A DNA stretch of 64,000 nt from Natronoarchaeum philippinense (GCF_900215575.1 NZ_OBEJ01000001.1:794588-858587), one strand, 5' to 3'. Counted from the first letter of the stretch, positions 26,131 to 35,667 are shown. Notes: generated from the sequence alone by a model not told the origin. Program-made: numbers and translations.

Positions 26131-28719
26131 TTAGTCTCGGCGACCGCGACGCTTCCCGTGGCCCTTCTTTTTACCCTTCCCGTGGTCGTCGTCCGTCCAG
26201 AGCTTCCCGAGCAGGTCCTTGAAGTCCGAGCCGGTGATGCGTCCGTCGTCGTTCCTGTCGTAGAGGCTCACCAGCGGCCCGTCACTGGTGACCGACCCGG
26301 CGCCCTTGATCGTCAGCGTGGTCGAGAGGCCGCCGACCGACAGCTCGTAGTCGCCGGCTTCGACGAGCTTCGCGTCGAGCGCCGGGATGTCGCCCGGCAC
26401 GACCTCCAGCGCGGCGAGGTCGGCCTCGATCTCGACTGTCGTCGACTCGCCGGCGTCGAGCGAGACGCGCTCGTACCCGACGAGCCGGCGGAGCGGCTGG
26501 AGCACCGACCCATAGGACTGGGTGTTGAACGCCTCGACGATGTGCTCGCCGTGCCTGTCGCCGGTGTTCGTGACATCGACGCTGACCGTGACCGTCTCGG
26601 CCTTGCCGGGATCTTTGACCGCACTCGGCGTCACCGAGAGATTCGAGTACTCGAAGTCGGTGTAGCTCAGCCCGTGACCAAACTCGTACAGCGGGGAGTT
26701 GTCGGTCGCGCCGGTCGAAGTCGGCGGATAGCGGTTGTACTGGACCGGCGTCGTTCCGACCGGCGTGCCGGGGTTTCGTGGCCAACTGAAGGCGAGCTTG
26801 CCCGAGGGGTTGTACTCGCCGACGAGCGTCTCGGCGATGGCGACGCCGCCGTCGCTGCCAGGTTCGCCGGCGAACAGCAGGGCGTCGAGCTTCTCGAAGG
26901 TCGCGGCCGAGCCGCGGGGGCTGCCGGCCAGCATGACGCCGACGACGGGCGTGTCGTCGTCGGTCTTCTCGTCGATGATGTCGACGAGGCGCTGCTGGGA
27001 CTCGTCGAGGACGAGTTCGTCGCGGTCGCCAAAGCCCTCGTTGTGACAGCCCTCGCCGAGCACGACGACGACGGCGTCGGCGTCCGGGGCGGCCGACCGA
27101 ACGTCGGCTTCCTGCTGATCGGTGAGGTCGAAGTCGCCGTTCTCGTCGCTTTGCTGGTTCTGGCCGTCGCCCTGTCCTGCCCACCACGTCGAGTTATCGT
27201 AGTAGGTGGGAACGTGAGTGAGGTCGCCGACTCGACTGGCGAGTTCGTCGACCAGCAGGGTCTGTCGCGGGAAGGGGCCGCCGGCGCTCGGGCCCTGCCA
27301 GCCGAGCGACCAGCCGCCGTGTTGCATCAGCGGGCGGGTGTTGTTGCCGTTCCCGTCGACGCCGGGCCCGGTCAGTAGTACGTCCTCGTCGCCCGACAGT
27401 GGCAGCGTGCCGTCGTCGTTCTCCAGTAGGACCATCGACTCCTTGGCGAGTTTCTCGGAGGCATCTTGGGCGCCGCCGAGGACGCCACCGATGCGCGACT
27501 CGTCGACGGTTGGCGCCTCGAACAGGCCCAGATCGACTTTCAGTTCGAGGATCCGTCGGACCGCTTCGTCGATGCGCTCTTCGGGAATCTCGCCGTCTTC
27601 GACCAGGCTCACGACGGTGTCGATGAACTTGACCGGTCCCGGTGCGCTCCCGCCGTTGCCGATCATGTACATGTCGACGCCGGCGTTGATCGACTCCTTG
27701 GTCGCGGTCCGGAAGTCGGGCGCGTAGTCGTGGTTGGTGAGCAGCCGGTTGAGATCGTCCCAGTCGGAGACGATCATACCTTCGAAGCCGTAGCGCTCGC
27801 GCAGGATCTCGGTCAGGAGCCAGTGGGAGGCGTGGGCGGGCTTGCCGTTGACCGCGCCGCTGTTGACCATCACCGTACCGGGCTCGGCCTTCAGGGCTTC
27901 CTGATACGGGGGGAACAGGTTCGTCCGCAAGTCGCGCATCGACGTCGACGCCGGTGCCCGGTCGTTGCCGTTGTTCGGGATCGAGTACGCCCCGAAGTGC
28001 TTGACGCAGGCGGTCATCCGGTCGTCGGCTTCCAGAGCGCGAGCGCGGGCCCGAGAAACGTCGCCTTCGAGCTTCGGATCCTCGCTGATCCCCTCGAAGA
28101 ACCGGCCCCAGCGCGGGTCACGCTGGAGGTCCGTCGTCGGCGCGAACGTCCAGTGGGCGCCCATCGACGCCGTCGCCGCGCTGGTGTGGCGCTCGGCGTG
28201 CTCGACGAGTTCCGGATCCCGTGTCGACCCCATGTTCAGCCGCTGGGGGAGCGATGTCGCCCCCTCCAGCAGGACGTTGCCGTGCGTCGCGTCGACGCCA
28301 TAGAGGAACGGGATGCCGTGGTCCGCGTGATCGAGGTTGTACGTCTGGAGATCGTTGATCCCCTCTACGACCGTCTGCGCGTCGAAGCTCGGCGGCGCCG
28401 CCCCGCCCGAGAGGATCGACCCGACGCCGAGCTTCGAGAAATATTCGCCGAGCGTGTCGACGCCGAAGCTGTCGGGAATTGAGGCCGACTCGGGATCGAA
28501 TGTTCCGATTGCGACCTGTGTCATCTGGCCGACCTTCTGTTCGAGCGAGAGCGACCGAAGAAGTGAATCGATCCCGGCATACGAATCGTCGCCACCAGCC
28601 GCCGCCTCACCCGCGCCGATGGCTGCTGTCGCGGTAGCAGCACCGGTCGCTTTCATGAAGGTTCGTCTGGACGCGCCCGCGGACGATCCGTTTGGGGATT
28701 CATCAGGATTGTTTGCCAT
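26131..28719 (-). CDS. Tat-exported glycoside hydrolase family 3 (beta-glucosidase-like)
   Basis: 862 residues. A Tat signal (ASRRTFMKATGAATATAA, 17-34) leads a GH3 N-terminal TIM barrel: LYGVDATHGNVLLEGAT, DPRWGRFFEGISEDP, CVKHFGAY, and the nucleophile Asp319 in GMIVSDWDDL. The C-terminal GH3 sandwich follows (VVVVLGEGCHNEG), then a fibronectin III-like domain (LSVTPSAVKDPGKAETVTVS) and an EF-hand/dockerin-like tail (YDRNDDGRITGSDF) ending in a basic KGKKKGHGKRRG stretch. It probably removes terminal beta-glucosyl or xylosyl residues from plant-type oligosaccharides outside the cell. Confidence 0.92.
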   Translation of the reverse strand: MANNPDESPNGSSAGASRRTFMKATGAATATAAIGAGEAAAGGDDSYAGIDSLLRSLSLEQKVGQMTQVAIGTFDPESASIPDSFGVDTLGEYFSKLGVGSILSGGAAPPSFDAQTVVEGINDLQTYNLDHADHGIPFLYGVDATHGNVLLEGATSLPQRLNMGSTRDPELVEHAERHTSAATASMGAHWTFAPTTDLQRDPRWGRFFEGISEDPKLEGDVSRARARALEADDRMTACVKHFGAYSIPNNGNDRAPASTSMRDLRTNLFPPYQEALKAEPGTVMVNSGAVNGKPAHASHWLLTEILRERYGFEGMIVSDWDDLNRLLTNHDYAPDFRTATKESINAGVDMYMIGNGGSAPGPVKFIDTVVSLVEDGEIPEERIDEAVRRILELKVDLGLFEAPTVDESRIGGVLGGAQDASEKLAKESMVLLENDDGTLPLSGDEDVLLTGPGVDGNGNNTRPLMQHGGWSLGWQGPSAGGPFPRQTLLVDELASRVGDLTHVPTYYDNSTWWAGQGDGQNQQSDENGDFDLTDQQEADVRSAAPDADAVVVVLGEGCHNEGFGDRDELVLDESQQRLVDIIDEKTDDDTPVVGVMLAGSPRGSAATFEKLDALLFAGEPGSDGGVAIAETLVGEYNPSGKLAFSWPRNPGTPVGTTPVQYNRYPPTSTGATDNSPLYEFGHGLSYTDFEYSNLSVTPSAVKDPGKAETVTVSVDVTNTGDRHGEHIVEAFNTQSYGSVLQPLRRLVGYERVSLDAGESTTVEIEADLAALEVVPGDIPALDAKLVEAGDYELSVGGLSTTLTIKGAGSVTSDGPLVSLYDRNDDGRITGSDFKDLLGKLWTDDDHGKGKKKGHGKRRGRRD

Positions 28720-28832
28720 ACACTATCGAAGTGCTGTAGTATGCCCATTGTTATGTGGAGTATACTTGCGAGGTAGACCAGTGCTAATCAGCCAAAGCGT
28801 CGTTCTGTAGTCCGTTGGTCTCGTTCTGGCTA

Positions 28833-29357
28833 TCAGCCGCCGCGTTCGACGACGGTCAGATAGGCGACGTACGCGAGCGCCGAAACCACGAGCGCCACCG
28901 CGAAGACGGTCACACCCACGTAGTCCGCCAGCACGAGGTCCGGATTCTCCCAGAGCGACGCGCCGCCCTCGGCTGCGAGCACGAAGAGCCCACCGTACAC
29001 CGCCGCGAAGGCGATCGCCCGAGCGAGCGCGACGACGCCGAGGTGACGGCTGTTGAGCAGTTCGACGACGAACAGTACGGCGACCGCGAGTATGTAAAAC
29101 GGCTCGGGGAGTGCCTGCCCGATCTCGCCGGTCTCGCCCACCGCGAGGACGCCGTAGTACCCAAGCGCCAGCAGCACCGCGCCGACGAGAGTGATGCCGA
29201 CACCGTACCCGCTGGCGTCGGCGGGGTCCGGCGGCGTCAGGCCCCCCTCGCCACTGCCTCCGTCCGACCCGGCCATCGGCGTCCCGCCGCCGTCCGGTGT
29301 TCCGCTGCCGTCGCTGCCCGCGCCGGCACGCGACGGGCCCGTATCGGCGTCGCCCAT
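28833..29357 (-). CDS. Hypothetical membrane protein, four helices
   Basis: 174 residues from MGDADTGPSRAGAGSDGSG. A ~50-residue Gly/Ser/Asp-rich cytoplasmic or disordered head precedes four hydrophobic segments, among them YGVGITLVGAVLLALGYYGV, PFYILAVAVLFVVELL and VGVTVFAVALVVSALAYVAY. I recognise no family. It is divergent from the small gene at 29444. Confidence 0.65.
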   Translation of the reverse strand: MGDADTGPSRAGAGSDGSGTPDGGGTPMAGSDGGSGEGGLTPPDPADASGYGVGITLVGAVLLALGYYGVLAVGETGEIGQALPEPFYILAVAVLFVVELLNSRHLGVVALARAIAFAAVYGGLFVLAAEGGASLWENPDLVLADYVGVTVFAVALVVSALAYVAYLTVVERGG

Positions 29358-29443
29358 GGGTGGATATCCGACTGCTGCGACCTTAGTCGTCGGTGGCGGG
29401 GTGATCGCCGCGCTCAAGAGCCCGGTCTCCGAAGTGATCGGCG

Positions 29444-29662
29444 ATGGACGAACACCGGTACCACTACGACACCGTCGTCGCCGCGATTCGGCTGCTCGAC
29501 GACTACGACGACGAGCTCGGCGAGCCTGACGAACTGCGCGACCGGTTGATCGAACTGGGCGGCATCCTCCGGGACGGCGTCGATAACGACGAACAGCTAC
29601 GCATCGGCGATCACGACGTGAGTCACCTGCTGCCCGACGAGAGCGATCGGTCGTCTGACTAA
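29444..29662 (+). CDS. Small acidic hypothetical protein
   Basis: 72 residues, MDEHRYHYDTVVAAIRLLDD, highly acidic and mostly helical, with no motif I recognise. Codon use fits the neighbours, and it precedes the PRC-barrel gene by 32 nt, so the two may be cotranscribed. Confidence 0.6.
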   Translation: MDEHRYHYDTVVAAIRLLDDYDDELGEPDELRDRLIELGGILRDGVDNDEQLRIGDHDVSHLLPDESDRSSD

Positions 29663-29694
29663 GAGTTAAGTTTCCACCTCTACTTGGCCGGTAT

Positions 29695-29991
29695 ATGGAA
29701 ACGACACCGGAGGAGATCACTGCTCTCGTGGGTAGGGAAGTGTACTCGAACAACGGGGTGTTCGTCGGCGAGATCGAGGACGTACGGCTCGATCTCGACC
29801 ATCAGCAGGTTACTGGGCTCGCGCTCCACGAACTGAACTCCGAGCTGTTTTCGGGCTACGTGGGCGACTCTCACGGCGTGTTGATCCCCTACCGGTGGGT
29901 TCGGTCGGTCGGTGACGTGGTGCTGATCAACGACATCATCGAACGCCTCCGTCCGCGCGACGACGAGGAAAGCGGCGAAGTCGTCGTCTAA
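29695..29991 (+). CDS. PRC-barrel domain protein
   Basis: 98 residues: EEITALVGREVYSNNGVFVG, EIEDVRLDLDHQQVTGLALH and GVLIPYRWVRSVGDVVLIND. The GREVYSxxGxxVGxIxDV pattern is the PRC-barrel signature seen in archaeal proteins of the photoreaction-centre H-subunit/RimM superfamily. Archaeal PRC-barrel proteins can interact with CdvB-like or FtsZ/SepF division proteins, but no such partner is adjacent. A run of six T at 30003-30008 just after the gene may terminate it. Confidence 0.88.
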   Translation: METTPEEITALVGREVYSNNGVFVGEIEDVRLDLDHQQVTGLALHELNSELFSGYVGDSHGVLIPYRWVRSVGDVVLINDIIERLRPRDDEESGEVVV

Positions 29992-30337
29992 CCGCTGGAC
30001 TGTTTTTTCACGTCACCGCGGGGCCATCGGCGCCCCGACACAGCAGCTCACGGCCCGGTGTAAGCGCTGCCGCCGGCAGCCTCTGGGGACCGTCGTCGCA
30101 TGCCCCGTCGTGACGACCCGTGGGTGGAAGTCGATTCCATGATAGCCATTATCAGCCGATGACGTTGTAATATTACTTCATTCTTTCGACGAGATCGTTC
30201 ACACGGATGTAGATTGCCTGCAGGCTTCGTGCTGATCAGTAGTTGATCATTGATCAGGCAATACAAACGAATGAAAGATTAGCCTCGGTCTCGGCCAATA
30301 AAATTAAGTGATGACCGCGCCTCAGGTGTACACAGAC
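29992..30337 (+). promoter_or_regulatory. 346-bp gap upstream of tbsP with dyad and TGATCA repeats
   Basis: No gene. It begins with a T6 run (30003-30008). An AT-rich part holds the palindrome GTAATATTAC (30167-30176). An inverted repeat ATTGCCTG (30213-30220) / CAGGCAAT (30255-30262) encloses three TGATCA sites (30233, 30244 and 30251). A TATA-like AAAATTAAG (30299-30307) precedes the next gene. The spacing suggests regulator binding between about -80 and -130 of the tbsP start. Confidence 0.5.
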
Positions 30338-31156
30338 ATGAATTCAAATTTACTCGACAGACAACTCGATGATATTCTTCGGGAAATGCTTGCGGAAGCC
30401 GACGACGAGCTGTTGCTCGTGAACCCCTCGTCGGAAGCCATTAAGTCGTTCGTCGACGTAGCATCGACGTTCGACGGCGACCGACCGCTTGTTCACCTGC
30501 TGGCCGACGAGCGAACGCTCAAAGACGTGATGGACGACTTTATCATCGCCAGCAACACGGCCGATCTAGTCGACGCCGACGTGCTTGCACTGCGGACAAC
30601 GGAGGATCCGCCGGGCAACTCCCTGCTGCTGACCGACGACGCCGTCGTCGCGCTGGTCGACGCCGGCAGCCAGATCGGCGGACTCGTCGCCGACGACGAG
30701 GACTTCGTCGCCAGCGCGCGGGAGACGTACCAGAACCGCTGGGACGGTGCCGACGAGTACAACCTCCGCACGCCGCCGATCACGCGCGTCCGCGAAACGC
30801 TCTCCGAGGAGATCAGTCCGGAGGCCGAAGACGACTTCACGAACATCCTCGACTCGCTGGAGACGGCCCGCGGTGACGGCGATGGCCTCGACGAGGTGAC
30901 GATCAGCCTGCTGGTCGCCGCCAAGAACGAGGCGCTTCTGTACGACATCAGCAAGTGGGGCGAGGACGTGGGCATCGCCAGCAAGGCGACGTTCTCGCGC
31001 ACCAAGACCAAGCTCGAAGATATGGGCCTGATCGACACGGAGAAGGTCCCGATCGACGTGGGGCGCCCGCGCCTCCGTCTGAAACTGGGCGACGACCGCC
31101 TGACCGGCGCCGACAACGGCCAGCTCGCGACGACCGCGCAGTCGATCCTCAACTAA
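30338..31156 (+). CDS. tbsP: TbsP-type transcriptional regulator
   Basis: 272 residues from MNSNLLDRQLDDILREMLAE, the usual opening of the haloarchaeal TbsP (DUF5821-like) family; the upstream GTG at 30308 falls within the promoter. The first ~170 residues form a sensor-like domain, and the last ~80 a winged helix (EALLYDISKWGEDVGIASKA, FSRTKTKLEDMGLIDTEKVP). In Haloferax, TbsP acts with TrmB on glycolytic and gluconeogenic promoters, notably GAPDH. The same role here is by analogy. Confidence 0.78.
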   Translation: MNSNLLDRQLDDILREMLAEADDELLLVNPSSEAIKSFVDVASTFDGDRPLVHLLADERTLKDVMDDFIIASNTADLVDADVLALRTTEDPPGNSLLLTDDAVVALVDAGSQIGGLVADDEDFVASARETYQNRWDGADEYNLRTPPITRVRETLSEEISPEAEDDFTNILDSLETARGDGDGLDEVTISLLVAAKNEALLYDISKWGEDVGIASKATFSRTKTKLEDMGLIDTEKVPIDVGRPRLRLKLGDDRLTGADNGQLATTAQSILN

Positions 31157-31237
31157 CGCGTCTCGGTTTCTCTCAGCGTATCGAGCCGCCGGCATCGATT
31201 CCGACCATTTTAACGGCGTACCGCCGGAGACTGGCAC

Positions 31238-32953
31238 ATGGACGTTGCTATCGTCGGATCCGGACCGGCAGTCGAGGCGGTCGAAGCCGCACTCGACGAC
31301 GTCGACGTGCGCCCGCGGACGGCGTCGGCCGAGTCAATCGACGGCGCTGATGTCGCCGTCGTCTCTGATCTCGCCGGCGCCGAAACGTTCGAGCGCGCCA
31401 ACGCCGCCGCGATCGAAGGGCAAACGCCGTGGCTCTCGGTCGAAATCGGCGGCGTCGGCGGCCGCGGGGTCGCGGATCTCGACGCCGCAGTCGCGGGATA
31501 CGCGCCGTCGACGGGCTGTCACGAGTGCCTGTGCGCACGAGTCGCCGCTACCGCCGAGGACGATCCAGTAACACCCAGCGCCGACCGCGGCGCTGTGCGA
31601 CTGGCCGGCGCGCTCGCCGGCCGAGAGCTCGTCGCGTTGCTCGCCGGCGAGGAGTCGACCATCCTCGGCGGCGTCGTCGAAATGCCCCATCAGCGCCGCG
31701 AGTTCCTGCCGGTGCCGAACTGTGACTGCGGCGATGGTCCCGACAGAACACTCGGGCGCGATCACGAATCCGTCGGGCTCGAAGACGCGCTCGCCCGGGC
31801 CGAGCGGGGACTCGACGAGCGCGTCGGGCTGGTCAGCACGATCGGGGAGATCGAGTCGTTCCCCGCGCCGTACTACCTCGCCGAACTCGCGTCGACGGAG
31901 GGCTTCAGCGACGCCGACGCGCCGCCACAGGCTGCCGGCGTCGACGACGACTGGAACCCGGCGTTCATGAAGGCGCTGGGCGAGGCCTTAGAGCGCTACG
32001 GCGCCGCGATCTACCGCGAGACCGAGTTCGAGCGCGCCCGGCCGGCCGATCTCGACGACGCCGTCCCGCCGGCGGCGTTCGTCCTGCCTGACGGCGTCGA
32101 TACCGACCCGGACGCCCCGCTCCCGTGGATCGAGGGCGAGGAGATAGCAAGCGGCGAACCTGCGTATCTTCCCGCCGAAAAGGCCGTCTTCCCGCCGCCG
32201 GAGCGTCGGCTCGGCCCGTCGATCACGACCGGGCTCGGGCTCGGTGCCTCGACCGTCGACGCGCTGCTCTCGGGGCTCTACGAGGTGATCGAGCGCGACG
32301 CGGCGATGCTCTCGTGGTACTCGACGTTCGAGCCCCTCGAACTGTCTGTCGACGACGAGCAGTTTGGGGCGCTCGCCCGACGCGCCGGCGCGGAAGGCCT
32401 CGCCGTGACGCCGTTGCTTGTCACGCAAGATGTCGACGTTCCGGTCGTCGCCGTCGCGGTCCACCGAGAGGGCGAGTGGCCGCGCTTTGCCGTCGGCTCC
32501 GACGCCGATCTCGACCCGGTCGCGGCGGCGCGAGGCGCGCTCGCCGAAGCGCTCCAGAACTGGATGGAACTGCGCTCGATGGGGCCCGACGACGCCGCCG
32601 AGCAAAGCGGCGCTATCGGCGAGTACGCCGACTTTCCCGAGGAGGCGCAAGCGTTTCTCGATGCCGGCGGCCCGATCCCATCCGACTCCGTCGGTCCGGC
32701 CGACTCGCCGACAGGCACTGCCGAGTTGGACGCCGTCGTGGAGCGTGCAACCGATGCCGGCCTGACGCCCTACGGCGTCCGCCTGACGCCGCGGGATCTC
32801 GACGCCGTCGGCTTCGAGGCCGTCCGCGTGCTCGCGCCGTCGGCCCAGCCGCTGTTTACCGGCGAGCCGTTCTTCGGCGACCGGGCGCGTTCGGTGCCGG
32901 ACGATCTCGGGTTCGAGGCGCGACTCGATCGTCGGCTCCACCCCTATCCCTGA
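31238..32953 (+). CDS. YcaO cyclodehydratase-like protein with fused N-terminal Cys domain
   Basis: 571 residues. Residues 1-190 start like a Rossmann fold (MDVAIVGSGPAVEAVEAALD) and carry cysteine pairs in STGCHECLCAR and PNCDCG that could bind zinc, as in TOMM-type E1-like partner domains. The YcaO domain spans about 200-571 with the ATP-binding pattern KALGEALERYGAAIY and LYEVIERDAAMLSW, and the chain ends HPYP, a partial PxPxP tail. YcaO enzymes use ATP to form azolines or thioamides on peptides. No RiPP precursor or oxidase is evident nearby, so substrate and product are unknown. Confidence 0.85.
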   Translation: MDVAIVGSGPAVEAVEAALDDVDVRPRTASAESIDGADVAVVSDLAGAETFERANAAAIEGQTPWLSVEIGGVGGRGVADLDAAVAGYAPSTGCHECLCARVAATAEDDPVTPSADRGAVRLAGALAGRELVALLAGEESTILGGVVEMPHQRREFLPVPNCDCGDGPDRTLGRDHESVGLEDALARAERGLDERVGLVSTIGEIESFPAPYYLAELASTEGFSDADAPPQAAGVDDDWNPAFMKALGEALERYGAAIYRETEFERARPADLDDAVPPAAFVLPDGVDTDPDAPLPWIEGEEIASGEPAYLPAEKAVFPPPERRLGPSITTGLGLGASTVDALLSGLYEVIERDAAMLSWYSTFEPLELSVDDEQFGALARRAGAEGLAVTPLLVTQDVDVPVVAVAVHREGEWPRFAVGSDADLDPVAAARGALAEALQNWMELRSMGPDDAAEQSGAIGEYADFPEEAQAFLDAGGPIPSDSVGPADSPTGTAELDAVVERATDAGLTPYGVRLTPRDLDAVGFEAVRVLAPSAQPLFTGEPFFGDRARSVPDDLGFEARLDRRLHPYP

Positions 32954-33053
32954 GCGAGTCGCCGGCTAGGTTTAATACGAGCGCGGCGGTCAGTTCACAT
33001 AGTGTGTGAATTATACGCATGAATAGAGCGAACGGCGAGAGGGGGGCCGGATC

Positions 33054-33224
33054 GTGACAACCGAGTTCGAGCTGTCCTGTGCGACCTGTGGCGGTGATCT
33101 GACGCGCAGGACGGTCTCCGGCGACGTGCTCGGCGTCGATATCGCCGAGACCGTACCGGTCGCCGAATGTGTCGATTGCGGGGGATGGTACGTTCCCGAG
33201 CGGACGCTCGATCGAGTGCAGTAA
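33054..33224 (+). CDS. Small zinc-ribbon protein
   Basis: 56 residues, GTG start, TTEFELSCATCGGDLTRR then VPVAECVDCGGWYVPERTL. Two CxxCG knuckles about 30 residues apart form a typical single zinc ribbon of the haloarchaeal small CPxCG-type proteins. A TATA-like GAATTATACG (33008-33017) lies upstream, and GAGAGGGGGG precedes the start. It follows the YcaO gene by 100 bp on the same strand. Function unknown. Confidence 0.72.
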   Translation: MTTEFELSCATCGGDLTRRTVSGDVLGVDIAETVPVAECVDCGGWYVPERTLDRVQ

Positions 33225-33247
33225 TCGAAACCGGTCGTCGGCGTCGG

Positions 33248-34381
33248 TCAGATGCCAAGCGTCGCTCGCAGGAAGTCGCGCGATCCGGGGCCCAGTCCGA
33301 CTGCAAGCACGGTGACAAGCAACAGCAGCGCGTAGGCGGGGCTGTCCTCGAAGATCTTGTCGTCGAACACCCAGACGACGAACACGGCGGCCCCGAGCTT
33401 GACGAAGATGAAGGGCCACGTCTCGCCGATCAGGTCCGTCATCCACGCGGGCTGGAAGTCGGCGGTGTTCCGGTGAATCCAGCCGTTGACGACGTGCTTT
33501 GGCGCGTACGCTGGTAGTCCGAACCGGGCGGCCCAGTCAAGGCTGAGCACGTTGGCGATGCCATCGACGAGGTGGCCCCAGATGATGACCAGCCCCATGT
33601 AGCCGGTGCCCCGATTGATCTCCGGTGCGAACTGTTCGATCGCCAGCCACGTCACCCCGGCCAAAACCGTCGCGCCGCCGAGCGTGATCGCCGGGACAAG
33701 CGGGTTGAACTCGACGACTTCGGTCGCCGTGACGGCGTAGGCCAGCCACGCCAGCGTGACCGCGAGCACGACCGATCCGAGCGCCGCGAGGGGCACCTGA
33801 AACCGTTCGACATCACCGCGTCGCTGGAGAACGATGCCGAGGAGAACGCCGCTCAGCGTGATGGCGAAGACGGTGAAGTAGATGAAGGGGCTGATAAACA
33901 GCGCGCTGAAGGGGAACGGGATCGCCACCGGCGAGTCGGGGCCCACGGCGACGCTGACGTCCTCGACGACACGGAGCGCCCCGCCGAAGAAGACGTACGG
34001 GACGAGCGCGTAGAACGTCGCCGGAGAGTAATCGAAGTCCAGTCGCTGGATCAGCAGGTAGACGCCGACGAGCATAAAGACGAGTACCAGCGCGTACGAA
34101 ACCGTCGAGACCGTCGTGTATCCCGGCTCCGCGACGTACCCGGCCGCCTGTCGACACTGGGCTACCGATTCGTAGAACGTCGTTTCGCCGTTATGTCGAA
34201 CGGCACACTTGGCGCCGCGGGTTCCGTCGGCTGCCACCGGTCCCCAGTAGTACCGCCAGAGGAAGCCGTCGTAGACGCGTCGCGGAAAGAGCACCGAGCC
34301 GAGCGCGAGGAGGGCAGCCACAGCCCCGGCGACCGCCAGCCACGCCCGGGCTGGGTCGATCCGATCAGACAGCTCGTCCAT
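33248..34381 (-). CDS. DUF63 family membrane protein
   Basis: 377 residues, about eight hydrophobic segments. Family features include RRVYDGFLWRYYWGPV near the N-terminus, VPYVFFGGALRVVEDVS, GHLVDGIANVLSLDW and KHVVNGWI. DUF63 proteins are conserved euryarchaeal membrane proteins without known function. It shares a strand with the downstream-facing inositol monophosphatase gene, 72 bp apart. Confidence 0.9.
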   Translation of the reverse strand: MDELSDRIDPARAWLAVAGAVAALLALGSVLFPRRVYDGFLWRYYWGPVAADGTRGAKCAVRHNGETTFYESVAQCRQAAGYVAEPGYTTVSTVSYALVLVFMLVGVYLLIQRLDFDYSPATFYALVPYVFFGGALRVVEDVSVAVGPDSPVAIPFPFSALFISPFIYFTVFAITLSGVLLGIVLQRRGDVERFQVPLAALGSVVLAVTLAWLAYAVTATEVVEFNPLVPAITLGGATVLAGVTWLAIEQFAPEINRGTGYMGLVIIWGHLVDGIANVLSLDWAARFGLPAYAPKHVVNGWIHRNTADFQPAWMTDLIGETWPFIFVKLGAAVFVVWVFDDKIFEDSPAYALLLLVTVLAVGLGPGSRDFLRATLGI

Positions 34382-34453
34382 ACAGGGTGCCCGTATGCGC
34401 GGGCTTTCAGCGTTCCGGTCTCCGGGTACTGCTGCCGGATCCGCCGCCGCGGC

Positions 34454-35245
34454 TCAGGACTCCGACGGTGCGACGGCGTCGACAAGCTGTTGATGAGCAG
34501 CGCCGTTCGAGGCGATCAGGCCCTCGCTGTCGACCGTCCAGCGGTTTCCGTGAACGTCGGTGACGACGCCGCCGGCCGATCGGATCAGTCGGACCCCGGC
34601 GACGGCGTCCCACGGGTTCGGCGAGATCGGTGTCGCAGCGGCGTCGAGCGCGCCCGAGGCGACCAGCGAAAGCGTCGGCTGGGCGGCGCCGAGTCGCCGC
34701 AGGTCGCCAAATCGCTCGCCGAGGCGGGCCAGCGTGTCGCCGTAGCGCCCCTCGCCCATGAAGCCCCACCACATCGTCGCCGCGACCGCGAACGCCGCCG
34801 GGTTCGAGCGCTCGCTGACCGCCACTTCCTCGCCGTTCATCCGGGCGGTCGACGTGTCCGCAACGTACACGTCGTCGAGCGCGGGCAACGCGTTCGCCGC
34901 GGCGACCGGCTCGCCGTCCTCGATGGCAGCCACGCTGGTCGCCCAAAACTGGATGCCGCGGACGTAGTTGGCGGTGCCGTCGATCGGATCGACGATCCAC
35001 GCCGGACCGTCCTCCGGTACCGTCTTTCTGGCGTCGTCCTCCTCGGCGACGATCGGCACGTCCGGCGTCGCGTCTCGGAGTGTGGAGACGACCGTCTGCT
35101 GGGCCGCCCGATCGGCCTGTGTGACGAGGTCTGCCGCGTGGTCTTTCGTCTCGATGTCGAGTCGGCCGCGGAAGGTTTCGGCTGCTGTCTCACCGCCAGA
35201 CCGAGCCGCGCGCTCAGCAGTGCCGGCCGGATCGTCGAATGCCAT
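34454..35245 (-). CDS. Inositol monophosphatase family protein
   Basis: 263 residues with the Li-sensitive phosphatase motifs: VAEEDD (metal), WIVDPIDGTANYVRG (about 82-96) and NPWDAVAGVRLIRSAGGVVTD near the C-terminus. Archaeal members hydrolyse inositol-1-phosphate, fructose-1,6-bisphosphate or similar; the sequence does not settle which. Its promoter region faces the HTH gene at 35392. Confidence 0.9.
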   Translation of the reverse strand: MAFDDPAGTAERAARSGGETAAETFRGRLDIETKDHAADLVTQADRAAQQTVVSTLRDATPDVPIVAEEDDARKTVPEDGPAWIVDPIDGTANYVRGIQFWATSVAAIEDGEPVAAANALPALDDVYVADTSTARMNGEEVAVSERSNPAAFAVAATMWWGFMGEGRYGDTLARLGERFGDLRRLGAAQPTLSLVASGALDAAATPISPNPWDAVAGVRLIRSAGGVVTDVHGNRWTVDSEGLIASNGAAHQQLVDAVAPSES

Positions 35246-35391
35246 ATGCAGACGACCGAGTCGGTCCCAGTTAGGGTCGTCGGTGAGGGTGTGGCGACAG
35301 CCCTAGGACGCCGTGATATATAGATGCAATGACCTGTCTGTGTTCGCCCCTGTCGATGCCCTTACAAGGGTACCACCTAACGGTGTACCTA

Positions 35392-35667
35392 ATGGAGGCC
35401 GTCCTGTGGTACGTGTTCACCGGCACGCGGGGCGGAGAAAACAGAGCCAGAATCCTCCGGGCGCTCGACGACCGCCCGCGCAACGCGAACCAACTGGCCG
35501 AGGATCTCGAACTGGATTACAAGACCGTTCGACACCACCTCGACGTGCTCGCCGACAACGACATCGTCGAGAAGAGCGGCGACGACTACGGTGCGATCTA
35601 TCTGCCGACCGACCGCGTTCGACACAACTGGGGTACCGTCGAACAGATTCTCGAACAGGTGAACTGA
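35392..35667 (+). CDS. ArsR-like winged-helix regulator
   Basis: 91 residues from MEAVLWYVFTGTRGGENRAR, followed by ILRALDDRPRNANQLAEDLE and YKTVRHHLDVLADNDIVEKS, a compact winged helix. The leaderless start at 35392 is supported by TTACAAGGG about 27 nt upstream. The pairing of this small HTH with a following ~100-residue membrane protein is common in haloarchaea; their function is unknown. Confidence 0.85.
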   Translation: MEAVLWYVFTGTRGGENRARILRALDDRPRNANQLAEDLELDYKTVRHHLDVLADNDIVEKSGDDYGAIYLPTDRVRHNWGTVEQILEQVN

